Below, piece after piece: positions 45,880 to 57,046 of a stretch of 64,000 nucleotides of DNA (position 1 is the first letter of the stretch; the number at the start of each line of letters is the position of its first letter). Both the position numbers and the translations under genes were made by a program. The notes under the pieces are model-generated. The model did no database searches. It saw only the letters and a program-made list of their open reading frames with translations, and was not told the origin of the DNA. Source of the stretch: Cycas panzhihuaensis (lineage: Eukaryota; Cycadophyta). The stretch covers positions 183,899,741-183,963,740 of the forward strand of contig CM041465.1 of assembly GCA_023213395.1 (NCBI GenBank). The letters are read 5' to 3'.

Positions 45880-47275
45880 GCTTTCGGACTGCAACCGGAC
45901 TCGTTCTCACCCTCCGGGAGATCTTACCTAGACGTTGTAAGAAATGGAAATTATGAAGAACATGAAATCATCCCTACCAAGATTGGAAACAGATATAAAC
46001 TCACCATTCCAAAAGAAGTAACCGAAAAAACTATTCAGTATTGGGAACATAGCCTGGTGGGTAGGTTCGGGGCCCAGGCCAGGCTTGGATGTTATAAGAG
46101 AGTGGATCAGAAATAAATGGAAGACCGAAACCCCTGCAAGTTATGGCACTCCGAAAGGTTGTGTTCTTTTTAGATTCTTAAATCAAGAGGACATGATCCC
46201 CATCTTGTTAAAGCCCCATTGGATGTTTGGTAGAAAGGCTATGTCATTGGAGAAATGGCACCCGACTTTGATCCGGAGTCCTCGCGGTGAAACAAGCTCC
46301 GGTGTGGGTCCAACTCGGGCTCCTTTGCATTTTGGAACCCGGAGAGGTGAAAGGAGCGGCAGAATGATTGGGCCTCTCTAGCTTGGGACTCCTACCACCA
46401 GCATAGATCCAGTTGATGAATGCCGATTCGTGCTACCGCTAAGTTAGGCGAATTCCCTAAGAGGTAGAGATTGAGTCGGATGGTAGATCTATCATCCAAG
46501 GTTTATTTTACGAAACGGAGGGTTTCAAGTGTGCTAAGTGTAAAGCCAAGGGACATCTTCCATTTCAATGTCCTGGGGTTATTCAGGCCCGGGAGGGATG
46601 ACGTAGCTAGAGCATCTGATAGCCCAGGCAAGGAGTGTGGAGGTGCTGAGGCAGTTGGGAGGACGCCGAGCGAGGTGCCTATTGTCGTCGGTCCATCCAA
46701 AGAAGGTGAAAAGTCGATCCAAGCGGTGTGAGTTTACTGTCGCTACGGCTACTTCATTACGTCTGGAAGAGTCGGAGCTTGGGAAGGGATCTAGATTGGG
46801 ACCCACGAAAGTCGAGACAGGAGCGGTCCCGGTTTCGGGACAGATTGAACATAAAGATCTCCCTGACGAGCCTGGGCAGGGGGGTGTTGCTCCTCTGACT
46901 AACATTGATGAATCAGCGCTGGCAGGTATTGCCAAGAACATAAATTGGGATCTAGAGGATTATTTGTTTGAACCTGAGGAAGGGTGCACGAGAGAAGGCC
47001 CCAAGAGGTGCGCCAGATTGGTCTTATGAGCGAAGGAGGGCAGGTCCTAAGGGTGAAGTAGAGAAAGGTGGAGGAGGGACTCGTAAATGGGTCTCAAAAG
47101 CAGAAGCAAGAAGGGCACCAGATTTCGGGTTGGAGAAGAAGGTGGGTAGACCCCCAAAAAAGATTATGAGAGAGAAAGAAACTCAAGCTCAAATAGATAT
47201 GGGTCTTCAGAGCACATTAAGAGAGGGGGGGGTGGCAGAAGGCCCCAACCTCGGGAGCGAGAGAGGATGAGGTAA
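45880..47275 (+). pseudogene. LINE c ORF1 (DUF4283 domain, zinc knuckle), broken
   Basis: Readable pieces are GRSYLDVVRNGNYEE (about 45920-45962), then the DUF4283-type domain YKLTIPKEVTEKTIQYWEHS, LVGRF (45990-46065). A frameshift leads to LDVIREWIRNKWKTETPASY and KGCVLFRFLNQEDM (46085-46195). The knuckle EGFKCAKCKAKGHLPFQCPG (about 46518-46578) has the full CX2CX4HX4C spacing. The C-terminal part (to about 47270) is charged and low in order. Frameshifts near 46080, 46270 and 46440 break it. The role would be RNA binding in the LINE ribonucleoprotein. Confidence 0.82.
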
Positions 47276-47283
47276 CTCTAGAT

Positions 47284-50200
47284 GAAAGTCCTATCTTGGA
47301 ACATTAGGGGGGTAAACGCTCCTTCTAAGCAGAGAATGGTTAGAGAGTTAAGGATCAGGGTAGAGCCGGATCTTATTCTTTACAGAAACAAAATTGGAGC
47401 AGTTAAGAGAGGATGAGGTTCTCAACAAGGTGTGGAGAAGAGGTGAAAGGAGGACAAGCGGGGTGGCGGGGGTCCTGGTCACCCTCACGGAATCCTAAGA
47501 AGTGGAGAGGTTATGAGTGTGTAAGTCCGAGCACTTCATAACCATTGGTGCCGGGCCTCTTGACCAACAAGGAGTATTGGATTACTGACGTCATGCCCCT
47601 ACTTGGTTGAGGGTAGAAGGAGATTATGGGCGAGTTTGGTGGAGATCCATAAAGATTGGGAGGCCCGTGGTTAGTGGTCAGACTTCAACTCTCCCTTAGC
47701 CCGATGAGAAGAAAGGGGCAAAGTGGGTGGACCAAGAGCATGACGGATTTAGGCGTTTTACAAACGGGTGGCTTGATGGACGTTCCCTTGTTGGTGCCAA
47801 AGTTTACCAGTCCAACAGAGGATAGGTCAAAACCATATTCAATGCAAATGGATAGAATGTTAATAAACTATGATTGGGCTGTCATTTTGAAGGGGTTAGA
47901 ATGGAAGCCTTGCCAAAATGTGGGTCGATCACTCGCCTCTTATTTTGAGGGGTCCATTCCCGAGTCGCTCAAAGGGGCTCCTTTCGTTTGAGTTAATGTG
48001 GTCAAGCACACCGAGTTGAGGGAGAAGATCCGAGATTGGTGGAGCATCCAGTCCAAGGTTGTGCCATGTATGTGTTCTCAAAGAAATTAAATTGGATCAA
48101 GCGTCGAATCAAGGTATGGAATAGGGAGGTCTTGGAAATATTTTGAGACTAAGGGAGTCCCTGTTAGGGAGCTTAGGAAATTGAGGCAGGATCCGCACTG
48201 GCGGCGCATCCACGAACTGGGTAATCAGAACTCTCTACCTCCGTGAAACTTGAGGAGGTGTTGGAGAGGAGGAGATCTTTGGAAGCGAAGTCTAGAGAGC
48301 AAGCGGTGAGGGAGGGGATAGAAACACCAAGTTTTTTCACCTCTCACGATGAGACATAGGTCTTATAACAAGATAACCAGTCCGGCGTAAATGGGGTCTT
48401 GCATGAGGCCGAGGATAAGATCGGTGGTATAGCGATGGAATACTTTAAGGATCTTTTTCGTGAGCCGGGTGTCGTGGACCCTTCCCTTAGGGTCGCTCTT
48501 CTACATCTTATCCCAAGCGTGATCTCGAGGATCTCAACAAAAGTCGACAACGCCTTTTACTCGGGAGGAGGTGGAGAAGGCCGCTTTCAACATGGGGAAG
48601 GATAAAGCGCCCGGTAGGATGGTTTTCCCCGTGTTTTTTCCAAGAATTTTGGGAGATAATCAAGGAGGATTTGATGTTGGCGCTTAATGAATTACGGTCA
48701 AAACGCATAATCTTGAAGGAGTGGCAGCCACCTTTCTAGCCTTGATCCCAAGAAAGAGGGGTGGAAGTCATGGAAGACTTGAGACCCATAAGTTTGTGCA
48801 ATGTAAAATACAAAATATTGTCCAAAGTGCTTGCAAACCGGTTGAGGAGACCTTACCGAGGATCATTTCTCCTAACCAGATGGTTTCGTGAAAGGGAGAC
48901 AAATCACGACGGTATTATAATTGTTCACGAAACCCGCATTCGACGCTCCATCGTAAGGAGGCCGAATGATAATTAAAAGCAGACATGTCAAAAGCTTATG
49001 ATAGAGTGGCGTGGGATTGCTCATTGGATTGCCTCGAGGCATTTGGCCGGGAAAGTCCGGAGAGACCGGATGAGATGTTGTGTTTCTAGTGTTTCCTTTT
49101 GATTGCTTATTAATGGCGGTCGACTCCTTTCTTTCGGCTCTGGGGATTGAGGCAAGGGGACCCCCTCTCCCCTTTTCTTTTCATCATTATGGCTGAAATG
49201 TTAGGCAGGGCTACCCTGGAGGCTCAGCGGATGGGTAGGCTAAATGGTTTGAGAGCCACCTCCAACCTGGACAAGATTGTGCTCCATCAGTTTGTCGATG
49301 ACAACATTTTTTTGTGTAGGGCCTCCTTAGCAGAGGCTAGGGCTTTAAAATCGGGTCTCCAGGCTTATGAAAAGGCCACAAATCAGAAAATCAACCTAGA
49401 TAAAAGCTTAGCTTTCTTCATTAACACTCCGGAGGGGCAGCAGAGAAGAATAAGCAGGATTTTGGCGATGGCTAGGGGTTCCCTTCCTAGCTCCTACCTC
49501 GGTATGCCTTTATTTGTGGGCAAGATGAGGCAGTCCTTGTGGGATCCTAGAGGAGCGATTTAATAAGAAGTTGGTGGTGGAAAGGGCTCTCCTCGGTTGG
49601 GCGGGAAAATCCAACTCGTTGTGGCATCCTTCCGAGCATCCCTGTTTATCAGATGTCAGTCTTTAAGATGCCCAGTAAGGTTATCGCGACTTTGGAAGGG
49701 ATTATGAAGAGATTTCTTTGGTCAGGGTCCGAAGATAGAAGGAGATTCCACCTGGTGTCTTGGGAGAAGGTTTGCAAGCCCAAATGGGCGGGAGGCCTCA
49801 GCGTCAGAAGATTGGGCTTTTTTAATGAAGCCCTTTTGGCCAAGTTGGGGTGGAGACTCACTCTGAGGTCACGGTGTGGGGAGGATATTGGCTAGGAAAT
49901 ATATGGGGACAACCACTTTCACTGGAGGAGGGGCATTGCTTGGTAGGCTCCTCGATTTGGAAGGCCATCGGTCTTCTAGGTCTATCTGCATGAAGGTTTG
50001 AGATGGAAGTTGGGGATGGAGAAAGCATAAAGTTCGGGAAGACAGATGGTGCAATCCATATTAGAGGAGTTACCTAACATTGGAGATTTGCAAAGGGAAT
50101 GTGTTGCTCGTTATGGTCCGATGGTTAAAGATTCTTGGGAAGGGCGAGGTGGATAGGAGGTGGAGATCGCTCGAGGACTGCAAGGATTTGAGGATGGGAT

Positions 50201-51350
50201 ACAAAGAGTCGTGGAGATATTAAGGACCCAAGATATCCAGAAGAGGCCGGGCGACACATTGGTTTGGCCGGCCATTTACCGGCTCTTATTCGGTGAAAGA
50301 GGGTTATAATTTGAGGTCGGGGAAGGTGGGTTAAGAATGATATATTAGCCAGGTTTGGAAGTTAGGAATTCTTCCAAAAATTGCTGCTTTCTGGTGGCTG
50401 AGCCTCCAAAATAAATTACTTACTTTGGATAACTTATTAAAAAGGGGCTTCCAAATTGGGCTAGTGTGTGCTATGCAAGAGAGACGTTGAAACCTTGGAT
50501 CATCTTAGTATCCACTGCCCTTTCTCGGTTAACATATGGAATAATTTCTGGTCAGGGATGGGGGTGGTCTGGGTTTCATCAAATTCCCTTTTAGACCAAT
50601 GGATGGCTTGGTCCGCTCCTTTTAAAAGTAAAACCCTCAAAAGTATCTGGAGGATGATTTCTGGGTTGGCTTCTGGTACATTTGGAAAGAACGGAATAGG
50701 AGGATCTTTGAGGGAAGAGAGAAGGATGGTGGGTCCTTGGTAGTGGAGATCAGGAAAGGTATCTTAGAAATGTTAGAGGTGCCTAAAGGGGGACAGGACT
50801 CTGTGGAGGAAGAAGGCATTTTGAAAGAGTGGGGTCTTACTCCCCAAAGCGGGGCTAGGAAGAGGATTAGGGACGTTAAATGGCGACCTCCGGATATTCG
50901 GTGGGAAAAGGTGAACTTTGATGGAGCGGTAAAGGAAACCCTAGGGAAGCGTGAGGAGGTCCGCTTAGGGATCACGAGGGCAATTTAAAGTGGGCCTTGC
51001 GAATATATGGGGAGCAGACGAACCAAAAGGCGGAGGTGAGGGCAATCTTGAAAGCGACTTCCTGTTGGATGAGGAGGGCACCGGAAGGTGATCATAGAAG
51101 GGATTCTATGTATGTCATAAAATGTTTGAAAGGGAAGCGGTTAGGGATGGGACGGCGTAGATATTTTTAGGGAGGTCCAGAACATTTTGAGGCCCAAAGT
51201 TGAAGTGAAGATCCGAGATACGTTCGAGAGAAGGGAATAGAGGCGTGGTAGTGGCTAATTGGGCGATTACAAATAAGAGTTCGAGGGTGCGGACAAGGGA
51301 TTACCCGGAGGAGTTTGAGTGCAGTGGTCTTTGAAGCTCATATTGGTGGG
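47284..51350 (+). pseudogene. LINE c ORF2 (endonuclease, RT, RNase H), heavily frameshifted
   Basis: Starts MKVLSWNIRGVNAPSKQRMV at 47284, the typical endonuclease N-terminus. A frameshift before the ETKL motif (about 47390) and others follow. RT is recognised by LRPISLCNVKYKILSKVLAN (48778-48837), RQGDPLSPFLFIIMAEMLGR (49150-49209) and the catalytic FVDDN (about 49290-49304), within an open stretch 49147-49563. [20 protein letters not shown] follows (about 49780). A zinc-type tail (LCKRDVETLDHLSIHCPFS) lies near 50471-50527. RNase H starts EKVNFDGAVKE at about 50908 and degrades soon after. Confidence 0.88.
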
Positions 51351-51386
51351 GTTAACTGAGGAGGTTTGGAGATAGTTACTGGGCTA

Positions 51387-51407
51387 GACCATGGGCCTGT
51401 CATGGTC
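51387..51407 (+). other. Conserved 3' UTR hairpin of LINE c with compensatory change
   Basis: Stem GACCATG (51387-51393), loop GGCCTGT, stem CATGGTC (51401-51407). Relative to LINEs a and d the fifth stem base G is A and its partner C is T, so pairing is kept. It sits 81 nt before the poly(A). Confidence 0.85.
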
Positions 51408-51496
51408 AGATCTGCTAAGCCGTTTGGCTTGATGTACCGGGTTTGGGGACCCAGATAAAACCCCTATAATTTCATTTTTTACCATATCAAAAAAAA

Positions 51497-51516
51497 AAAA
51501 AGTACACAAAGAATTA
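51497..51516. repeat. Target-site duplication, right copy, of LINE c
   Basis: Copy of 45325-45344 directly after (and partly merged with) the poly(A) tail. Confidence 0.88.
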
Positions 51517-54390
51517 TATCATGGGAAGTGCAATATCATGGAAAAATCAAATAAACCTATTGTGATACCACATATATTATAAAGAAATTTATGGCACTAC
51601 AAAATAGACTATGGAAATACTACAGATATGTTGAAGAGAGTGTGTGGTATGAAAATATCCAATATTACAAGAATAATAAAGAATACACATACTACATTTG
51701 CAAAAATATGAATAAAGAGACATGGTATAAAGCAAGCACATGTGGTATAGCAAAAAAGTGATAAATCGGTAAGTAGAATTTTAAAATCACTATCATAATG
51801 GTAAGAATGTTTTAATCGTCAATCTAATAAAAGAGGGAGATTAGAAATCAATTTGATGTATGCCTCACTTAAAGAAAAACAAGTAGGGAATCAAGCAATG
51901 AGCCTTATTTGAACATAAGCAAGTAAGTGTAACAATTGGTATTAGAATAAAATAAAATTAGATATGAAGCATTGAAAATGTGAATTTGGAGGATAGACCC
52001 CTAAATTAATGTGAAAGTTAATTTTTAGATGAAATATGTTATTTTTTAATTCTTAATTATAAAGTTGATCTCCAAACTCGTGAAACTAGGCTAATGGGAC
52101 TAGACAAGAACTATAAAAGAGGCATAACTTCCTCGTATAATGTCTATTTATTAATGACAAGCACTCAATTCACATCAATTCAAAGAGATCTACATAACAA
52201 ACTTAGCGAGAGAGGCAATTGCATTTAGAATTAAAGTACAAAAATAAAAAAATAAGAAGAATATGGGTGAGAAATAGCAAAAAAAATGTACAAAACAAAT
52301 AGAGAAAATAATGACTATCACATGACTTAAACTACAAAGTTATACCTCTATAATAGAAGGATATTATAGAGAACAAATCCCTTTTCTATTGTTAATAGGT
52401 GGGGTAAATGCAATATGCATAAGAAATCTAACTCAATCAAATATAACATAAGACAAACATCAAGTAAATGTAAGTAATTAAATGTAGTGTTAGGAAAATG
52501 ATAAATAATGAATATATATTTAATGTATCAGAGTATAATTTATACCTTATATTCTTATATTTTGCGTAGAAGCCTAAAATTGAGGAAATAATTTGCCTCT
52601 TTAGTAATAGAGCTCACACAATAAAAAGTAAACTTTGAAATATCATATCATATGTATGTACATATAATACTTCTCATATTTTATATCTTTTTAAGGTTAT
52701 ATATTAGTGATATTAGAGATGAATCTAGGATATATGGTTTTATAGTTTTATAAGTGTATTAAGGTGAATAATCATTTGTTAAATATAATACTACTTGTGT
52801 GATCTGAAGTGATCAAGGCAGGTATAAAAGGAATAGTATTTCCTTAGTTTTTTTTTCTGTATATATGAGTGAATAGTATCATAGAAAATAAAGTAGTAAT
52901 TTAGGACTTATATTGGAAAGAACAACTAGATGGATATGAGAGAGTATAGAAATTAATTGGCAAGGAAAATAATTTGATAATGTAAAATCTCTATATCCTA
53001 ACAAGACTCAACCTACAATACGACATTCAAGAATGATAATTTTAATATTTCATTCCATCTAGCTATAACATCTCTTATGAGCATTAATCAAGCCTACGGT
53101 CTAGTAAATGACAATGTGAAGTCATAAATCAACCACCACTAAACTCATTAGTCAAGATGGATGTATACGTATACAATTAAATAGGTCTATAGTTTAATGA
53201 ATAACACTGTGAAACTTATGAACCAATCATTATTGAGCTTGTAAACATAACATTATGTATGTAAGATCAAACAAAGGTTAGTGGTTCAACAAATGATATA
53301 GTGAGACTTATAAGCCAAACACCATTGAGCCTATCAATATATTAATAAATATATGTGAGAGAGCTCTTTTTTCTTTCTTATTTCTTTTTTTCTCTCTTTT
53401 TTTTTATATCCAGTCTTATACTCTCTTTTTTTTTTTTCATACAAATTTATGATTCAGTAAAGGCTAGGTGAAACTTAAGAATCAAGCCATCATTAAACTC
53501 ATAAAGAATATGATAGCTTCATCTAGTCTAATATAAGGGATTTGGTAAGCATTAAGTGTGAGAGTTACCTTTTAGTATGAGTGAAGAGAAATCAACCTAT
53601 TTAAGGATGCTTATCTAATTGCATGTGCATTTAACAAAACATAAAGCCTAGTACAACTGAAGTGTTGCTCTATTAGACAAAATTAGAGGAAATTTAGGAA
53701 TGTTCCAATTAAATATTAATTTCTAATTTTAATCAAGGATACTGATACATGTGAGAGTATGAAAAAGTTACGGTAAGATTGAGTGGTCGAGGCAATCCTA
53801 TACTACAAGGATTATTAGAGATTATAATGGTATATGCAATGAGAGTGAAGAGTTATAAACTAATGTATAAAATAGTGAGGATAGTTTATATGCATTATAT
53901 ACTAGTTATAATTCTTATAGGAGTATGTTTATCTTACTATAGTTTATTCTCTTTAATAATTAGACTTTTGAAGTCATAGTTTATTCTCAATATAAAGGTA
54001 GTTGAGTATGAAAATTTTAAGGAATTACCCATTTTCCTTTACTAGTATAAGGAATATCTTATTTGGAAAGAATCACTTGTTTATCATTAGGTAAAGGGAT
54101 GGAATGTATAACAAACTTAACTGCCCATTTTCCTTTATCTAAAAGGGGAAGATATTATTTAAACTTAATGGTTTATTAATTATTAGGTGAAGGGTTTATT
54201 TTTTTAAAAGATATAGAAGGAAAATTAAGTTTAAGATGTGGAGTATGAGAATTATGGTTATTATTTTATGTTTCTCCTTCCATTGTTATTATGGGCTAGT
54301 TATTATTATACTTATATGTGACCTTCGAACTCCATCTTGCAATGAATCCAATACTAATCATTAGAGTGACTCTTCAAGTCATGAAGAATT
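51517..54390. other. No gene recognised; AT-rich DNA with a short tandem repeat
   Basis: No coding region or transposon domain supported. Contains the ~92-bp repeat at 53099-53340 and pyrimidine-rich runs at about 53365-53440. Confidence 0.5.
53099..53340. repeat. ~92-bp diverged tandem repeat, three units
   Basis: Similar phrases GTCTAGTAAATGACAATGTG (53100), AGTTTAATGAATAACACTGTG (53191) and GGTTCAACAAATGATATAGTG (53283) are each followed by an AACCACCA-, AACCAATCA- or AGCCAAACA-type phrase and a CATTGAGC-like phrase. A fourth, displaced copy starts near 53450. Confidence 0.65.
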
Positions 54391-54645
54391 TATTACATAC
54401 TAATTTCTTAACTGGAGCATGAACAAACATATTCGAGAGAGCAAGAGATTACAAGAGCATTTGAATAGTATTTTTAATAGTCAAAGACCATATAATTAAT
54501 TGTAAAAATATGTGATGTCCAACAATATAATAAAGCCATATTTATAGGTACATAATAGGCCTCCTTTAACCTTGAAAGTTACAATTGTTTGAGAAAAATC
54601 CCTTTATGAATATCTGCTTAATTAACCTTAAGAAGGTTCGTAACA
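54391..54645 (-). repeat. 3' LTR of the BRCT-carrying element (255 bp)
   Basis: Aligns with 60306-60559 over its length, sharing phrases such as AATAGTCAAAGACCATATAA, CCATATTTATAGGTACATA and CTTAATTAACCTTAAGAAGG. The outer dinucleotide TG has become TA on the plus strand; the inner end is TAACA at 54641-54645. Confidence 0.88.
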
Positions 54646-54658
54646 TTTCCTCCTCCTT
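54646..54658 (-). promoter_or_regulatory. Polypurine tract of the BRCT-carrying element
   Basis: On the minus strand AAGGAGGAGGAAA immediately precedes the TGTTACGAACC start of the 3' LTR. This independently confirms the minus-strand orientation given by the primer site. Confidence 0.8.
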
Positions 54659-55217
54659 AATATGTTTTTCCCACAAAACAAATTCGAATAATTAGTTGAT
54701 CACTTCATTCAAGGTGGTTTATAACAAAAGATTCTTCTTGAAATGTTTCATCTTTGAAACCTGATAATGATATGTCTCCTCTTGTTGATAAAAGAATATC
54801 ATAATCATCTGACATATATCATCGAGTCATATTTGCTATAACTTCAAACAATAATAAATACACAATTAACAACAAGATTGAATAAGTTGATGGGGTTGTG
54901 GGATAATTAGAATTCTTTGGTAGATGTTGATTATAAAAATATTGAATTCTTGTATGCTTTTACCTATAAGACAAAGATGGTTGCCATGATATCTTCCATT
55001 TAATTTTGACTTTAAGTTGTCAACATATGTAGTATTATGTTGGAATGTATATTTTAATACTAATGCTTGAAAACTTCTCAAATTTATTAGGAAACAAAAT
55101 GGTTTTTGTTGATACTAAAAAATCCTTGGATGTGTATGATATAATTATTTGATTCATATTAATCGATCGATTATGAAGTGAGCTTGATATTATTGATATC
55201 AGTAATTTTTGTTTAGA
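54659..55217 (-). other. Element interior, no gene recognised
   Basis: Lies between the polypurine tract and the BRCT-derived region. A 71-codon minus frame (54866-55081) shows no recognised motif. It may be decayed downstream sequence of the captured transcript. Confidence 0.4.
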
Positions 55218-55840
55218 TTAACTAAGAGATGTTATTAGTAATGGTTGATCCCTCTTCAATTGATCAAAAAATGTAGATATCACCACTGACATTAGTGACC
55301 ACTTTGGTATATACTTGATATTTTTATAGATTGTTATATCTTCTTTTAGGAATGACACTAATATTTTCTCTTTGTAAGCTACTAATGAGTTGTCTGTATT
55401 TTCTTGTAGTATATTATTTTGTTCTTCTTGCATACTCAAATCTTGTGTCAGGACTATGATTTGATTTATAGGCTCTTTTTCTTTCTGTATTGTGTGATCT
55501 TGTATCCCAATGACTTTAATATAGATATGTCATCCTCATCTGCATTATTGATAGATTTATCCATATGTCTTTCATGATTAAATAAATTCTCTTGATGCAA
55601 CTCCTATAATTTTTTTACATATTCTTTTAATTTCTTATTTAATACTAATAAGTAAGTAGCATTGAGGTTTACTAATATTGGAGAAGATTCTTTATATTTA
55701 CCTCCACTTTTTAAATATGAAATCTTTTCATTTCTTCCCAATTTTTTTATAAGTCCTTGCTTCTACTTGAAGAGGTCCATGTAAACAAGTATAATAACTA
55801 TATGAGTTTTAATTATATATTGTTAATAGAGGTGGATCAA
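55218..55840 (-). pseudogene. Possible continuation of the captured BRCT transcript, unrecognised
   Basis: Same strand and directly downstream of the BRCT remnant. Minus-strand reading gives Lys-, Glu- and Asn-rich segments (for example MQEEQNNILQENTDNSLVAY at 55440-55380) broken by stops. No domain is recognised. It is compatible with the disordered middle part of the host protein, but position is the only support. Confidence 0.3.
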
Positions 55841-56432
55841 CCTTTGCTTCCAACAGTTCCACTTCTCATCCATTTTTCAAATAATTATCTTCAGGAAGTA
55901 TTTCCCAAGCCTTCAAACAGTCTTCAAGCTAATGATGGTTGATTAACTTTATTCCCATTTATTTAGCAACCCTGTATTTATCGGCTTCATACTTGTAACA
56001 AATGAGATGTGTTACTTCACTCATAATTAATGGCTTTATAAATTGTGCTCCAATTATTTCAACCATTTTCATTATGTCACAATCGTCTTGACCTTGATAC
56101 TTGATTAAACAAATGCATAAGGATGCACTACCTGGAATTCCTATCATATTTCTTATGGGCTTGTACAATATCTCATCAGCGTTTGCAAGTATTCCACTGA
56201 CCAAACTATTTATAATCTATAAGTGTATGACTAGTGCATTCCCATCCCTCCTGACCATAAAATAAATAGGATTATAATATGATAATTGGTAAACAATAAT
56301 ATGAATATAACTTGCATCATATTATCCTACGTTATATACCCCATTATACTCAAGTTTTACTGTATATTCATCTTGTGTTGTATGGTCAAATCCTATTAGC
56401 ACAAATCTTATTCCTTGAAATAATACTCTCAT
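55841..56432 (-). pseudogene. Intron-free BRCT-domain protein fragment (At4g02110-like) captured in the LTR element
   Basis: From 56432 leftward one frame reads MRVLFQGIRFVLIGFD, the opening of a BRCT domain. It continues through DEILYKPIRNMIGIPGSASL and CLIKYQGQDDCDIMKMVEII into a second BRCT domain with EVTHLICYKYEADKY and LEDCLKAWEILPED. This order and wording match, from memory, the N-terminal tandem BRCT region of the plant protein At4g02110. BRCT domains bind phosphorylated partners in DNA-damage signalling. About 195 codons run without a frameshift or intron-like gap but with at least five stops (near NVG, VIHL, RVAK, NHH and KNG), so it is a pseudogene. Lack of introns fits capture from spliced RNA. 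It lies on the element's sense strand. I am confident of the BRCT call, less so of the exact parent gene. Confidence 0.82.
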
Positions 56433-57031
56433 TTCTTTGCCGTGTTTTTTAGTATCTTATTAGCATTATATAAAATGCTAACAATGGTGTATGAAATAAT
56501 ATTATAGGAATAAACAGGTTAGCACTTAGTCTTATAGCTGTGGGAGACAAAAGGACAAGAGTATGAGAACCTTGTAATTAGTAGTCTTCTTGTGTTGTGT
56601 TGTAATTAGTGCAATAATAATGTATTAACTATACCAATTATTTCTTTGTAAAATGATAATATAACTTCTCTTCAAAGTATAAAAAATCCTTAGAATATTA
56701 TTAACTCATCTATTATGACTTTTATTACTTAAAGATGAATTAAAGATTTGAGATTGATAATATTGATAAGATGTGATCTTACTAATATGTTGAAGATTGG
56801 ATATATTAATAATATGTATTCTTTAAAATGATATGATCAAAGGATTAAAATTTTTGATATTAATCTATTGTCAAAAATATATATTATTATATAAGTGATA
56901 AATTTATAAAATATAATATATATGTAGTTGATGGTATATATGAAGGTGATTAAAAAGGACAAATATTTAAAAATGTTATACATTGAACTTTATTAAGAAT
57001 AGAATTAATAATGATATAGGTTATTAATCAA
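56433..57031 (-). other. Element interior between BRCT remnant and LINE d; no gene recognised
   Basis: AT-rich, upstream of the BRCT fragment on the minus strand. It may be leader or the 5' part of the captured transcript. Confidence 0.4.
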
Positions 57032-57046
57032 ATGCATAGTGATGTT
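57032..57046. repeat. Target-site duplication, left copy, of LINE d
   Basis: ATGCATAGTGATGTT here and ATACATAGTGATGTT at 59755-59769 differ by one transition. Confidence 0.85.

Larger units (their letters stand above)
45345..51496 (+). mobile_element. LINE c: near-full-length plant L1 element of a second, GC-richer family
   Basis: A 6.15-kb insertion bounded by a target duplication of up to 20 bp and ending in poly(A). It has a 5' leader (45345-45900), ORF1 with DUF4283 and zinc knuckle, ORF2 with endonuclease, RT and RNase H, and a 3' UTR hairpin. It is clearly richer in G, C and CpG than its flanks and than LINEs a, b and d. It also has many small insertions and deletions, so both ORFs are broken. 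Domain order and hairpin are shared with the other LINEs but the sequence is well diverged. Confidence 0.93.
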
